Origin: DASQTB01 sp035642095
GTDB taxonomy: Bacteria; Actinomycetota; UBA4738; CALAEC01
Assembly: GCA_035642095.1 (NCBI GenBank)
Contig: DASQTB010000049.1
Coordinates: forward strand, 1-8,298
DNA: 8,298 bases
Direction: 5' to 3'
Shown: positions 1 to 5,545 of the stretch, one piece after another
Layout: the number at the start of each line of letters is the position of its first letter
How positions within the stretch are numbered: the first letter of the stretch is position 1
Position numbers and translations under genes: made by a program
Notes under the pieces: model-generated
Seen by the model: the letters and a program-made list of their open reading frames with translations, nothing else
What the model was told of the DNA's origin: nothing
Databases searched by the model: none

Positions 1-20
1 GGCCGCTCCGGCACGCCTCC
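1..20 (-). tRNA. tRNA-Ser, 5' end only (cut by window edge)
   Basis: Read on the minus strand from position 20, the sequence is GGAGGCGTGCCGGAGCGGCC. This fits the first 20 bases of a bacterial serine tRNA: a GGAGGCG acceptor strand, TG at positions 8-9, and a D-arm start with the GAGCGG pattern. The rest, including the anticodon and the long variable arm, is outside the window, so the isoacceptor cannot be read. A serine tRNA beside tadA is, as I recall, a common neighbourhood in Actinomycetota. The identity rests on only 20 bases plus context. Confidence 0.7.
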
Positions 21-26
21 GCGGAC

Positions 27-35
27 AGTGTAGCA
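27..35 (-). promoter_or_regulatory. Extended -10 element for the tRNA-Ser gene
   Basis: The minus strand reads TGCTACACT, an extended -10 (TGN plus TACACT). Its last base is followed by six bases and then the predicted mature tRNA 5' end at 20, so transcription would begin at or next to the tRNA itself. No good -35 hexamer is visible. The identical nine bases precede the helicase gene at 7811-7819. Confidence 0.5.
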
Positions 36-62
36 ACGCCCATCGCGGCCCCAGCGGGAAGA

Positions 63-89
63 CCGATCCCTCGCGTTCAGGAGGGTCGG
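63..89 (-). terminator. Hairpin over the tadA stop codon
   Basis: Positions 63-72 (CCGA, a bulged T, CCCTC) pair with 81-89 (GAGGGTCGG), giving nine base pairs around an eight-base loop. The tadA stop codon (77-79) lies in the loop. On the minus strand the stem is followed by a short pyrimidine-rich stretch (TCTTCCC) but no true T-tract. A compact terminator is inferred. Confidence 0.4.
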
Positions 90-541
90 CGGCGGTCGGC
101 GAAGAAGCGTCGAAGGAGATCGGCGCTCTCCTCCTCCAGGACGCCTCCTTCCACTTCGAGCCGGTGGTTGAGGCGCGGATCCGAGACCAGGTTCCCCAGC
201 GAGCCGGCGAACCCAGCCTTGGGATCGGCCGCCCCAAACACCAGCCGGTCCACCCGGGCCAGGACCATCGCCCCGGCGCACATGGCACAGGGCTCCAGCG
301 TGACGTAGATCGAGCAGCCCTCCAGCCGCCATGACCCGACCTTCTCTCCCGCCGATCGAAGGGCCAGGATCTCGGCGTGGGCCGTCGGATCGCCGCGACG
401 GTGCCGCTCGTTGCCGGCCCGGGCCATGACTTCCCCTTCCCGGGCCACGATCGCGCCGATCGGCACGTCGCCCCACTCCAGGCAGCGGCGAGCCTCTTGG
501 AGCGCCTCGCCCATCAGCCGATCGTCCGAGGCCGCCACCAC
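77..541 (-). CDS. tadA: tRNA-specific adenosine deaminase TadA
   Basis: TadA is a zinc enzyme of the cytidine deaminase superfamily that converts adenosine 34 to inosine in the anticodon wobble position of tRNA-Arg(ACG), in the cytosol. The 154-residue product has the expected length. It carries the catalytic HAE motif (H55, E57), where His binds zinc and Glu shuttles protons, and the second zinc motif PCAMC (C85 and C88). The GDVPIGA stretch near residue 24 and the GAADPKAG segment near residue 103 are also typical. Two GTG codons stand together at 541 and 538. No Shine-Dalgarno site is visible, but TAGGGT on the minus strand at 552-547 lies five and eight bases from them, which suggests a leaderless message. 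An internal ATG (residue 10) is another possible start. The gene is divergent from the histidine kinase, with 47 bases between starts, and the tRNA-Ser follows it. Confidence 0.95.
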   Translation of the reverse strand: MVAASDDRLMGEALQEARRCLEWGDVPIGAIVAREGEVMARAGNERHRRGDPTAHAEILALRSAGEKVGSWRLEGCSIYVTLEPCAMCAGAMVLARVDRLVFGAADPKAGFAGSLGNLVSDPRLNHRLEVEGGVLEEESADLLRRFFADRRRPS

Positions 542-546
542 CCGGC

Positions 547-552
547 ACCCTA
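547..552 (-). promoter_or_regulatory. Candidate -10 element for tadA (leaderless)
   Basis: The minus strand reads TAGGGT, matching the TANNNT form common in high-GC actinobacteria. It ends five bases before the first GTG of tadA and eight before the second, so the transcript would begin at the start codon. No -35 is convincing. Confidence 0.35.
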
Positions 553-588
553 CATCGGCGTCGGGAGGAAGACCTTAGGAAAGGCGAC

Positions 589-2214
589 GTGGACGCCGAA
601 CTTACAAGCAGAGCGATGCGTCGCCGCCTCCTTGCCGCGAACACGGTCATCACGCGGGTTGAGCTATGGGCCGTCCCGTTCATCCTCCTCGTCTCCGGCG
701 CCGTCGTGCTCACCGGCGGCGGGTCCCCGGCGGTGCTGCTGTACGCGATGCCGCTGCTGGCCGCAGCCAGGACGTCCCGACCCGTCGTCCAGGCCGCGCT
801 CTTCGGCCTGACCTTCACCTCCTACGTGGGTGCGGTGGCGCTCGGGGGGTCGAGCGTGACGCCCTGGCGGCTGGTCGCCACCGGGGCCGCCCTCGGCGCG
901 GTGGCGTTGTCGGCCGCGTACCTGGTCCCCGGGCCGGCGACGGGACGGCAGAACGGTGTCGCCGTGGAACCCGGGCGGCGGGCCGAGCTCCTCCAGCTCG
1001 TGGCCGAGGCCGCCCGATCCGTCAGCCGCCTCGACACGGACCAGGTCCTCCAGGCCGTGGTTCGGGCGGCCGGCCGCCTCGGGTTCGAGGCGGCCAACCT
1101 GGCGGTGTACGACGACGCCGGGCTCCACTATCGCGTGGCCCACGGCATCGGGCTGCCCGCCTCCTACACGGAGGCCCGCCACAGCGTCGACACCGGGATG
1201 CCGGGACTGGTTCGAGAGCGACGAGCCACCGTGGTCGTTGCCGACTCGGCCGCCCATCCGAAGGCCGTTTCCGTCCTCCGCGATACCGGGTTCCGGGCGG
1301 TGGCCGGAACGCCGGTCTGGGTCCAGGGCTCGCTCGACGCGGCCCTGGTGGCCGGGACGACGCGGCGGCGGGCGATCACCGAGGAAGACGTGGAAGCCCT
1401 GGAGCTACTGGCCTCCCTGGCCGGCCGAGCGCTGGAGAACGCCCGGATGTTCGAGGACGAGCACCGGGCGGTGGAGCGGCTGGGCGAGTTGGACCGGCTG
1501 AAGGGCGATTTCCTGTCGACGGTGTCCCACGAGCTCCGCACCCCGCTGACGGCCATCGAGGGAATGGGCCTGACGCTGGAGCAGCAGTGGGAGGTGCTCG
1601 ACGAGCCGGTGCGCCGCGAGCTCCTCGCTCGCCTCAACGCCAACGTGATCAGCCTGCACCGGATCATCAACACGCTCCTCGACTTCTCCCGGCTCGAGGA
1701 GGGCCGGATGGAGCTCAGACGGGAGACGGTCGCCCTCCGGCCCCTGGTCGAAGGGATCGTCGGCCGGCTGGAGTCGATGCTGGCCGATCATCACCTCACC
1801 CTGAGCATCCCCCACGACCTCCGGATCAAGGTGGATCCGGCGCTGCTCGAACGGGTGATCGAGAACCTGGTGTCCAACGCGGCGAAGTTCACGCCGGCCG
1901 GCACGTCGGTGATCGTCACCGCCGACCGCCTGTCCGGCGGAGTGGCCGAGATCGCCGTGACCGATCGGGGCCCGGGCATCCGGCCGGAGGACCTCCGCTA
2001 CCTGGGAGACCGCTTCTTCCGTGGCGGCGACCTCAACACCCGAAGGACCCGGGGCACCGGACTCGGTCTGGCCGTGGTGAGGGAGATCCTTCGCCTCCAC
2101 GGCTCCACCCTGGAGGTGCAGAGCGAAGTCGGCCGCGGCTCGCGATTCTCCTTCCGATTGCCCGCCGCCCCAGACCAGGCGGCCCGAAGCTCGCAGCCCA
2201 GCTCCGCCACGTGA
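589..2214 (+). CDS. Membrane-anchored GAF-domain sensor histidine kinase
   Basis: A 541-residue two-component sensor kinase that autophosphorylates on histidine and passes phosphate to a response regulator. Four hydrophobic segments (about residues 25-42, 46-61, 65-86 and 93-114) anchor it in the membrane with almost no extracytoplasmic part. A GAF-like domain (about 133-285) follows, then a short helical linker and a HisKA domain with the H-box SHELRTPL (H314). The ATPase domain shows an N-box (ENLVSNAAKF, N426 and N430), G1 box DRGPGI (D459), an F-box around RFFRGG and G2 box GTGLGLA (489-495). All catalytic boxes are intact. The GTG start at 589 is chosen because AGGAAAGG (577-584) precedes it closely; ATG at 616 is the alternative. 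No response regulator is adjacent, so the partner is unknown. The signal may be cytoplasmic (GAF ligand) or membrane-derived; neither can be read from sequence. Confidence 0.92.
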   Translation: MDAELTSRAMRRRLLAANTVITRVELWAVPFILLVSGAVVLTGGGSPAVLLYAMPLLAAARTSRPVVQAALFGLTFTSYVGAVALGGSSVTPWRLVATGAALGAVALSAAYLVPGPATGRQNGVAVEPGRRAELLQLVAEAARSVSRLDTDQVLQAVVRAAGRLGFEAANLAVYDDAGLHYRVAHGIGLPASYTEARHSVDTGMPGLVRERRATVVVADSAAHPKAVSVLRDTGFRAVAGTPVWVQGSLDAALVAGTTRRRAITEEDVEALELLASLAGRALENARMFEDEHRAVERLGELDRLKGDFLSTVSHELRTPLTAIEGMGLTLEQQWEVLDEPVRRELLARLNANVISLHRIINTLLDFSRLEEGRMELRRETVALRPLVEGIVGRLESMLADHHLTLSIPHDLRIKVDPALLERVIENLVSNAAKFTPAGTSVIVTADRLSGGVAEIAVTDRGPGIRPEDLRYLGDRFFRGGDLNTRRTRGTGLGLAVVREILRLHGSTLEVQSEVGRGSRFSFRLPAAPDQAARSSQPSSAT

Positions 2215-2215
2215 C

Positions 2216-2241
2216 GCGAGGTCAGCCCTCCGTGACCTCGC
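2216..2241. terminator. Inverted repeat between convergent kinase and sigma genes
   Basis: GCGAGGTCA (2216-2224) and TGACCTCGC (2233-2241) are perfect nine-base reverse complements with an eight-base loop. The repeat begins two bases after the kinase stop and includes the sigma-factor stop codon (2222-2224) in its stem. Being symmetrical it could end transcription from both sides. Neither side has a T-tract. Confidence 0.5.
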
Positions 2242-3448
2242 CCAGCCGTCTCTCCAGGAACCGCCGCTCCACAGCGTTTTCGGTGAGCTCCAGGGCCCGT
2301 CGGTAGGCGGCCGCCGAATCCTCGCGCCGGTCGAGCCGCCGAAGAAGGTCGGCTCGGGCCGAGTGGAACAGGTGGTACCGGTCCAGCGTCTCGGCCAACG
2401 GCTCCATCAGCTCGAGACCCCGAGCAGGGGACTCGGCCATGGCCACGGCCACCGCTCGGTTCAGGGCGATCACCGGAGACGGCAGGAGCGCCGCCAGGCG
2501 CTCGTACAGCAGCGCGATCTGGGGCCAGTCTGTGTCCTCCGGGCGGGAGGCTCGGGCATGCACCGCGGCGATGGCGGCCTGGACCTGATACGGACCGGCC
2601 CGGCCTCGGCGAAGGGCGGCGTCGAGGAGCTGGACGCCTTCCTCGATCTCCGCCCGGTCCCACCGCGACCGATCTTGGTCCTCCAGAAGGACCAGCTCGC
2701 CGACGGGGCCCACCCGGGCCTCCCGCCGGGAGTCCTGGAGGAGCATCAGCGCCAGGAGGCCCTGGACCTCCGGCTCGTCGGGCATCAGCTCGGCCAGGAC
2801 CCGCCCCAGCCGGATCGCCTCGGCGCAGAGCTCCCGTCTGAGGAGCCCGTCCCCCGCCGTGGCGCTGTACCCCTCGTTGAACACCAGGTAGAGCACGGAC
2901 AGCACCGACCGAAGCCGGTCGGGCAGAACGTGGTCCGGAGGAACGCGGTACGGGATCCCGGCGGCCCGGATCTTCTTCTTGGCCCTGACCAGCCGCTGGC
3001 CCATCGTCGCCTCGGGGACCAGGAACGCCCGAGCGATCTCCGGCGTGCGGAGCCCGCCCAGCGTGCGGAGGGTGAGGGCCACCTGAGCGTCGACGGCCAG
3101 GGCAGGGTGGCAGCACGTGAAGATGAGCCGCAGCCGATCGTCGGGGATGCTCAACGGTTGGTCCGGGCCCTCCGTGGTGCGGAGCGCCTCCAGCCGGGCC
3201 AGGGCCTCCCGCTTCTCCTCAAGCCGCCGCTCTCGTCGGATCCGGTCGATGGCCTTGTTTCGGGCGGTGGTGGTGATCCACGCTCCGGGGTTGTCGGGGA
3301 TCCCGTCCCGGGCCCACCGCTCCATGGCCACGGCGAACGCTTCCTGCACGGCTTCCTCGGCCAGGTCGAAGTCGCCCAGGACCCGGATGAGGGTCGCCAC
3401 CGCCCGCCCCTGCTCCTCCCGGAACAGGCGGTCGACGACTCTCAGCAG
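2222..3448 (-). CDS. ECF42-type RNA polymerase sigma factor with C-terminal TPR-like extension
   Basis: This alternative sigma factor directs RNA polymerase to stress-type promoters. Numbered from CTG 3448 (408 residues), sigma region 2 covers about 10-75 (GDFDLAEEAVQEAF, then PGAWITTTARNKAIDRIRRE). Region 4 covers about 120-165, with the helix-turn-helix near RTPEIARAFLVPEATMGQRL. A long extension follows with the strongly conserved block LYLVFNEGYSA (about 186-196) and TPR-like helices to the end, including LYERLAALLPSPVIALNRAV. Length, extension and the DGPF genes upstream fit the ECF42 group, which lacks a classical anti-sigma factor. The start is uncertain. Homology begins at about VVDRLFREEQ, but no ATG, GTG or TTG is near it: twin CTG codons lie at 3448 and 3445, GTG 3541 would add a Gly/Arg-rich tail inside the upstream gene, and GTG 3400 would remove part of region 2. 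Translational coupling to the upstream DGPF gene, whose stop is 11 bases away, is likely. Confidence 0.93.
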   Translation of the reverse strand: MLRVVDRLFREEQGRAVATLIRVLGDFDLAEEAVQEAFAVAMERWARDGIPDNPGAWITTTARNKAIDRIRRERRLEEKREALARLEALRTTEGPDQPLSIPDDRLRLIFTCCHPALAVDAQVALTLRTLGGLRTPEIARAFLVPEATMGQRLVRAKKKIRAAGIPYRVPPDHVLPDRLRSVLSVLYLVFNEGYSATAGDGLLRRELCAEAIRLGRVLAELMPDEPEVQGLLALMLLQDSRREARVGPVGELVLLEDQDRSRWDRAEIEEGVQLLDAALRRGRAGPYQVQAAIAAVHARASRPEDTDWPQIALLYERLAALLPSPVIALNRAVAVAMAESPARGLELMEPLAETLDRYHLFHSARADLLRRLDRREDSAAAYRRALELTENAVERRFLERRLGEVTEG

Positions 3449-3459
3449 CGCGCCCGGAG

Positions 3460-3825
3460 CTACTCGGCCCGTTCCGGGAACTCCTGTACCGGTCTGACCT
3501 CCACCACGCCGTCCCTGGCGGCCGGGACCTTCTCGGCCCACCGGAGCGCCTCGTCCATGTCCCGGCACTCCAGCAGGTAGAACCCGCCGAGCTGATCTTT
3601 CGTCTCGGCGAACGGCCCGTCGGTGATCGCCGCCCGTCCGTCCCTGACCCGGACCGACCGGGCCGAGGCCGTCGGCTCCACTGCCTCCCCCGCTCGGATC
3701 ACCCCCGCGTTCTGGAGCTCGTCGCCGAGCTCCCAGTACTCCTTCATGGAGCGAGCCAGGTCCTCCTCCGGCATGTCCGTGTACATGGACTCGTCGCCCC
3801 ACAGGGTGAGCAGGAACCTCCCCAT
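3460..3825 (-). CDS. DGPF/YCII-related domain protein, third copy (next to sigma gene)
   Basis: A 121-residue protein of the YCII-related (DGPF) family, small ferredoxin-like-fold proteins typically encoded beside ECF sigma factors. The biochemical role is unsettled; a sensor or modulator of the partner sigma factor is a proposal, not a fact. The signature DGPFAETKDQLGGFYLLE begins at residue 69, followed by DMDEALRWAEKVP and the closing strand VEVRPVQEF. The N-terminus (MGRFLLTLWGDE) diverges from the MKYA(I/L)LIYxD start of its two paralogues, and an insertion-like YTDMPEEDL follows. The ATG at 3825 is chosen from family length. It lies five bases after the stop of the preceding DGPF gene, so the two are probably translationally coupled. 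Its TAG stop (3462-3460) overlaps a GTA codon in the sigma-gene frame. Confidence 0.9.
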   Translation of the reverse strand: MGRFLLTLWGDESMYTDMPEEDLARSMKEYWELGDELQNAGVIRAGEAVEPTASARSVRVRDGRAAITDGPFAETKDQLGGFYLLECRDMDEALRWAEKVPAARDGVVEVRPVQEFPERAE

Positions 3826-3830
3826 CGGGC

Positions 3831-4205
3831 TCAGCCCTGGACGCCCTGGGGCGCCTCGAACTCCTGGACGGCCCGGACCTCGATCGTCCCCGTCGCCGCC
3901 CCGGGGCACTTGGCCGCCCATTCGAGGGCCTCGTCGAGGTCCTTCACGTCGATCAGGTAGAACCCCCCGAGCTGCTCCTTCGTCTCGGCGAATGGCCCGT
4001 CGGTGGTCATGCGCTTGCCGTCCCGGATCCGGACCGTGGTCGCCGTCGTGGTCGGCTGGAGCGCCTCCCCGGCCAGACGCAGCCCCGGGCTCTTCTGGAG
4101 CTCCGCCTCGTAGGCCCACCACAGGTCCAGGACCTCTTTGAGCTGCTCCGGGGAGGCCTGGGCACCGGCCGCCTCGTCGCCGTAGATCAGGATGGCGTAC
4201 TTCAT
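3831..4205 (-). CDS. DGPF/YCII-related domain protein, second copy
   Basis: A 124-residue YCII-related protein beginning MKYAILIYGDE, with the DGPFAETKEQLGGFYLI signature at residue 69, then DLDEALEWAAKCP and the final strand IEVRAVQEF. The ATG at 4205 is well supported: the near-perfect Shine-Dalgarno sequence GGAAGGAGG lies just upstream. It is preceded by a 76-bp gap holding a candidate ECF promoter, so it is probably the first gene of the sigma-controlled transcript: this gene, the third DGPF copy, then the sigma factor. It is closely related to the first copy (shared MKYA start and DGPFAETKEQL), which points to tandem duplication. In family terms the Asp of DGPF is the conserved polar residue; no enzymatic activity can be asserted. 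Confidence 0.92.
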   Translation of the reverse strand: MKYAILIYGDEAAGAQASPEQLKEVLDLWWAYEAELQKSPGLRLAGEALQPTTTATTVRIRDGKRMTTDGPFAETKEQLGGFYLIDVKDLDEALEWAAKCPGAATGTIEVRAVQEFEAPQGVQG

Positions 4206-4223
4206 CGGACCTCCTTCCGCTCC

Positions 4224-4242
4224 GGCGGCGCGTCTCGCCGCC
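4224..4242 (-). promoter_or_regulatory. Hairpin in the leader of the second DGPF gene
   Basis: GGCGGCG (4224-4230) and CGCCGCC (4236-4242) form a seven-base-pair all-GC stem with a five-base loop. On the minus-strand transcript it ends four bases before the Shine-Dalgarno region of the gene starting at 4205. No T-tract follows, so a leader hairpin affecting translation or mRNA stability is as likely as a terminator for the first DGPF gene. Confidence 0.35.
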
Positions 4243-4254
4243 CTCAGCCGATAC

Positions 4255-4281
4255 GACGAACGTACCCGGGAGGAATCGACA
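4255..4281 (-). promoter_or_regulatory. Candidate ECF42-type promoter (TGTCGA ... CGTC)
   Basis: The minus strand reads TGTCGA at 4281-4276, immediately after the TAG stop of the first DGPF gene. After a 17-base spacer comes CGTC (4258-4255), within CGTTCGTCG. From memory, the ECF42 target motif is TGTCGA in the -35 region and CG(A/T)C in the -10 region; this match and spacing fit it. It would start transcription about 40-50 bases before the second DGPF gene and make the sigma factor autoregulated. The assignment is a motif match only. Confidence 0.55.
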
Positions 4282-4647
4282 CTACCGCCGAGACTCGGGC
4301 CCCGGAGCCACGGGCCGAACCTCGATCGACCCGAACGCCGCTGAGGGGACCTTCGCCGCGATCTGGATGGCCTCGTCCAGGTCGTTCGCCTCGACGACGT
4401 AGAACCCGGCCAGCTGCTCCTTCGTCTCCGCGAACGGTCCGTCCGTGGTGACCACCTCGCCGCCCGGGCCACCTTCCACCGTGACCGTGGTGGCCGTGGT
4501 GTGCGCCTCGAGCTCCTCTCCGCCGACGATCTTCTGGCCGAAGTCCTGACCGAACCGGGCGTAGGCCCGGTACATCTCCTCGACGGCCTCCGCCGGGGCC
4601 TGGTCCCGGGCCGTCATGTCCGTGTAGATCAACAGCGCGTACTTCAT
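4282..4647 (-). CDS. DGPF/YCII-related domain protein, first copy
   Basis: A 121-residue YCII-related protein starting MKYALLIYTDM, with the DGPFAETKEQLAGFYVVE signature at residue 69, then DLDEAIQIAAKVP and the last strand IEVRPV. The ATG at 4647 is preceded by the strong site GGGGGAGG at seven bases spacing; an in-frame GTG at 4662 would run through that site and is rejected. It is the most upstream gene of the module and is separated from the second copy by 76 bases containing another promoter, so it may be partly independent. It is divergent from the ArsR gene with 110 bases between starts. The three copies share the family fold and signature position but differ in the first 60 residues, suggesting distinct partners or ligands. 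Confidence 0.92.
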   Translation of the reverse strand: MKYALLIYTDMTARDQAPAEAVEEMYRAYARFGQDFGQKIVGGEELEAHTTATTVTVEGGPGGEVVTTDGPFAETKEQLAGFYVVEANDLDEAIQIAAKVPSAAFGSIEVRPVAPGPESRR

Positions 4648-4699
4648 GCGAACCTCCCCCACCGAGCGACGCCGATCGCCGCGATCACCCTAGCGACGA

Positions 4700-4728
4700 A
4701 CGATACCGGTCCAGATGGTGACGGATAA
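4700..4728 (-). promoter_or_regulatory. Candidate housekeeping promoter for the DGPF module
   Basis: On the minus strand TTATCC (4728-4723) and TATCGT (4705-4700) are separated by 17 bases, a fair match to -35 and -10 hexamers. A second -10-like TAGGGT follows at 4692-4687. The motif CGTTCGTCG (4702-4694) recurs exactly in the ECF-type promoter at 4262-4254. The region also overlaps what would be the ArsR promoter, so the repressor could control both directions. Confidence 0.35.
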
Positions 4729-4741
4729 GCAACAACGAATG

Positions 4742-4747
4742 TATCTT
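4742..4747 (+). promoter_or_regulatory. Candidate -10 element for the ArsR-family gene
   Basis: TATCTT lies ten bases before the ATG at 4758, in the most AT-rich part of the divergent region (about 4724-4747). There is no Shine-Dalgarno site between it and the ATG, so the message would be leaderless or nearly so. No -35 is clear. Confidence 0.3.
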
Positions 4748-4757
4748 CCGAACCGCG

Positions 4758-5057
4758 ATGGTGACCGAGGCGCGGCGCGACGCGGTGTACCGGGCCATCT
4801 CCGAGCCCACCCGGCGGCGGATCCTCGACCTGCTGGCCGACCGGGAGCGGGCGGTGAAGGAGCTGGTCCCTCAGTTCCGCATGTCCCAGCCCGCCCTTTC
4901 CCAACACCTCAGGGTGCTTCGGGACGCCGGGCTGGTCCGGATCCGGCGCCAGGGTCGGATGCGGGTCTACTCCGTGGACCCCGGTCCTTTGCGCGAGGTG
5001 TCCGACTGGGTGGGCCGCTACCAGCGGCCCCGGCCGGGGAACGCGAACGAAGGGTAA
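4758..5057 (+). CDS. ArsR-family winged-helix transcriptional repressor
   Basis: A 99-residue DNA-binding protein of the ArsR/SmtB type. Opening helices (AVYRAISEPTRRRILDLLAD, about 9-28) are typical, followed by the helix-turn-helix around RAVKELVPQFRMSQPALSQHLRVLRDAGLV (31-60) and the wing RIRRQGRMRVYSVD (61-74). The metal-binding cysteine motif of classical ArsR (ELCVCDL) is absent: the equivalent stretch reads KELVPQF. It therefore probably belongs to the non-metal subgroup that often sits beside AHSA1/SRPBCC or YCII genes. The ATG at 4758 gives the expected N-terminus. It is divergent from the DGPF/ECF module and 62 bases upstream of the DUF1761-like gene on the same strand, so it may repress either or both. 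The target and ligand are unknown. Confidence 0.9.
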   Translation: MVTEARRDAVYRAISEPTRRRILDLLADRERAVKELVPQFRMSQPALSQHLRVLRDAGLVRIRRQGRMRVYSVDPGPLREVSDWVGRYQRPRPGNANEG

Positions 5058-5084
5058 CCGTGCCCCTGGGACGGCCTTCGGGGG

Positions 5085-5090
5085 TAGGCT
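5085..5090 (+). promoter_or_regulatory. Possible -10 element before the DUF1761-like gene
   Basis: TAGGCT (TANNNT form) lies 29 bases before the ATG at 5120, which would give a leader of about 22 bases containing the AGGGGAGGGAAG ribosome site. No convincing -35 is seen; the gene may equally be read through from the ArsR gene. Confidence 0.2.
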
Positions 5091-5119
5091 TCCGCAAGCA
5101 GACCGAGGGGAGGGAAGAG

Positions 5120-5545
5120 ATGTCGTTCGATGCCCTGAGCGAGGTCAACTGGCTGGCCATCATCGTCGGCACCGTCGCCTGGTTCGCCCTGGGCGGGATC
5201 TGGTACGCGCCGCCCGTGTTCGGCAAGGCCTGGATGCGGTCGACGGGGATCGACCCCAGCGCCGAGGGCCAGCGGCCGGGGGCCAGCATCTACCTGTTCC
5301 CACTGATCGCCTACTTCGTGGCCACGATCGCGCTGGCCATGCTGGCCGCGGCCACGGGGTCGGAGACGTTCGGCGAGGGGATCGTCCTCGGCCTGGTCGT
5401 CGGGGTGGGCTTCGCCGTGACGCTCTACTCCGTGGAGTCCGTGTTCGGCCGGCGGCCTCAGCCGGGAACGTGGTTCCTGCTCACCTCGGCGTATCAGCTG
5501 ATCGGGATCCTCATCGCCACGGTCGTGGTCACCGTCTGGGACTGA
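5120..5545 (+). CDS. DUF1761-like four-helix membrane protein
   Basis: A 141-residue integral membrane protein with four hydrophobic segments (about residues 10-30, 57-78, 86-107 and 117-139). The first contains VNWLAIIVGTVAWFALGGIWYAPPVFGKAWM. The pattern of a first helix followed by GxxWYxPxxFGKxWM and GFAVTLYS later matches the DUF1761 family of unknown function. The ATG at 5120 follows a purine-rich ribosome site (AGGGGAGGGAAGAG). The frame stays open upstream through the ArsR gene, but that part is a shadow. It could be co-transcribed with the ArsR gene 62 bases upstream. Its stop lies in a hairpin shared with the convergent oxidoreductase gene. The function is unknown; a role in small-molecule stress or transport would be guesswork. 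Confidence 0.85.
   Translation: MSFDALSEVNWLAIIVGTVAWFALGGIWYAPPVFGKAWMRSTGIDPSAEGQRPGASIYLFPLIAYFVATIALAMLAAATGSETFGEGIVLGLVVGVGFAVTLYSVESVFGRRPQPGTWFLLTSAYQLIGILIATVVVTVWD

Noticed and set aside
666..2306. 546-residue plus-strand frame overlapping the histidine kinase
   Set aside because: Composition is Arg/Gly/Pro-rich throughout with no domain, and it overlaps a kinase with complete motifs in another frame; a GC-driven shadow.
1998..3116. 372-residue minus-strand frame spanning the sigma gene and kinase end
   Set aside because: Out of frame with the sigma gene and low in complexity; crosses the convergent junction.
2363..3580. 405-residue plus-strand frame opposite the sigma factor
   Set aside because: Antisense to a well-supported sigma gene, no recognisable domain or ribosome site; shadow of codon bias.
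3826..4122. Upstream extension of the third DGPF gene
   Set aside because: Overlaps the second DGPF gene out of frame; the ATG at 3825 gives the family length.
4206..4472. Upstream extension of the second DGPF gene
   Set aside because: Overlaps the first DGPF gene out of frame; the ATG at 4205 has a near-perfect ribosome site.
4724..4745. GATA ... TATC dyad as an ArsR operator
   Set aside because: Only four bases per arm match cleanly and the outer arms are out of register; too weak to call.
5061..5086. Hairpin after the ArsR gene as a terminator
   Set aside because: Only four C-G pairs plus a wobble and an A-T pair around a long loop; not convincing.
4715..5119. Upstream extension of the DUF1761 reading frame
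   Set aside because: It runs in a second frame through the ArsR gene and is Arg/Pro/Gly-rich; the ATG at 5120 has a good ribosome site and fits the family.
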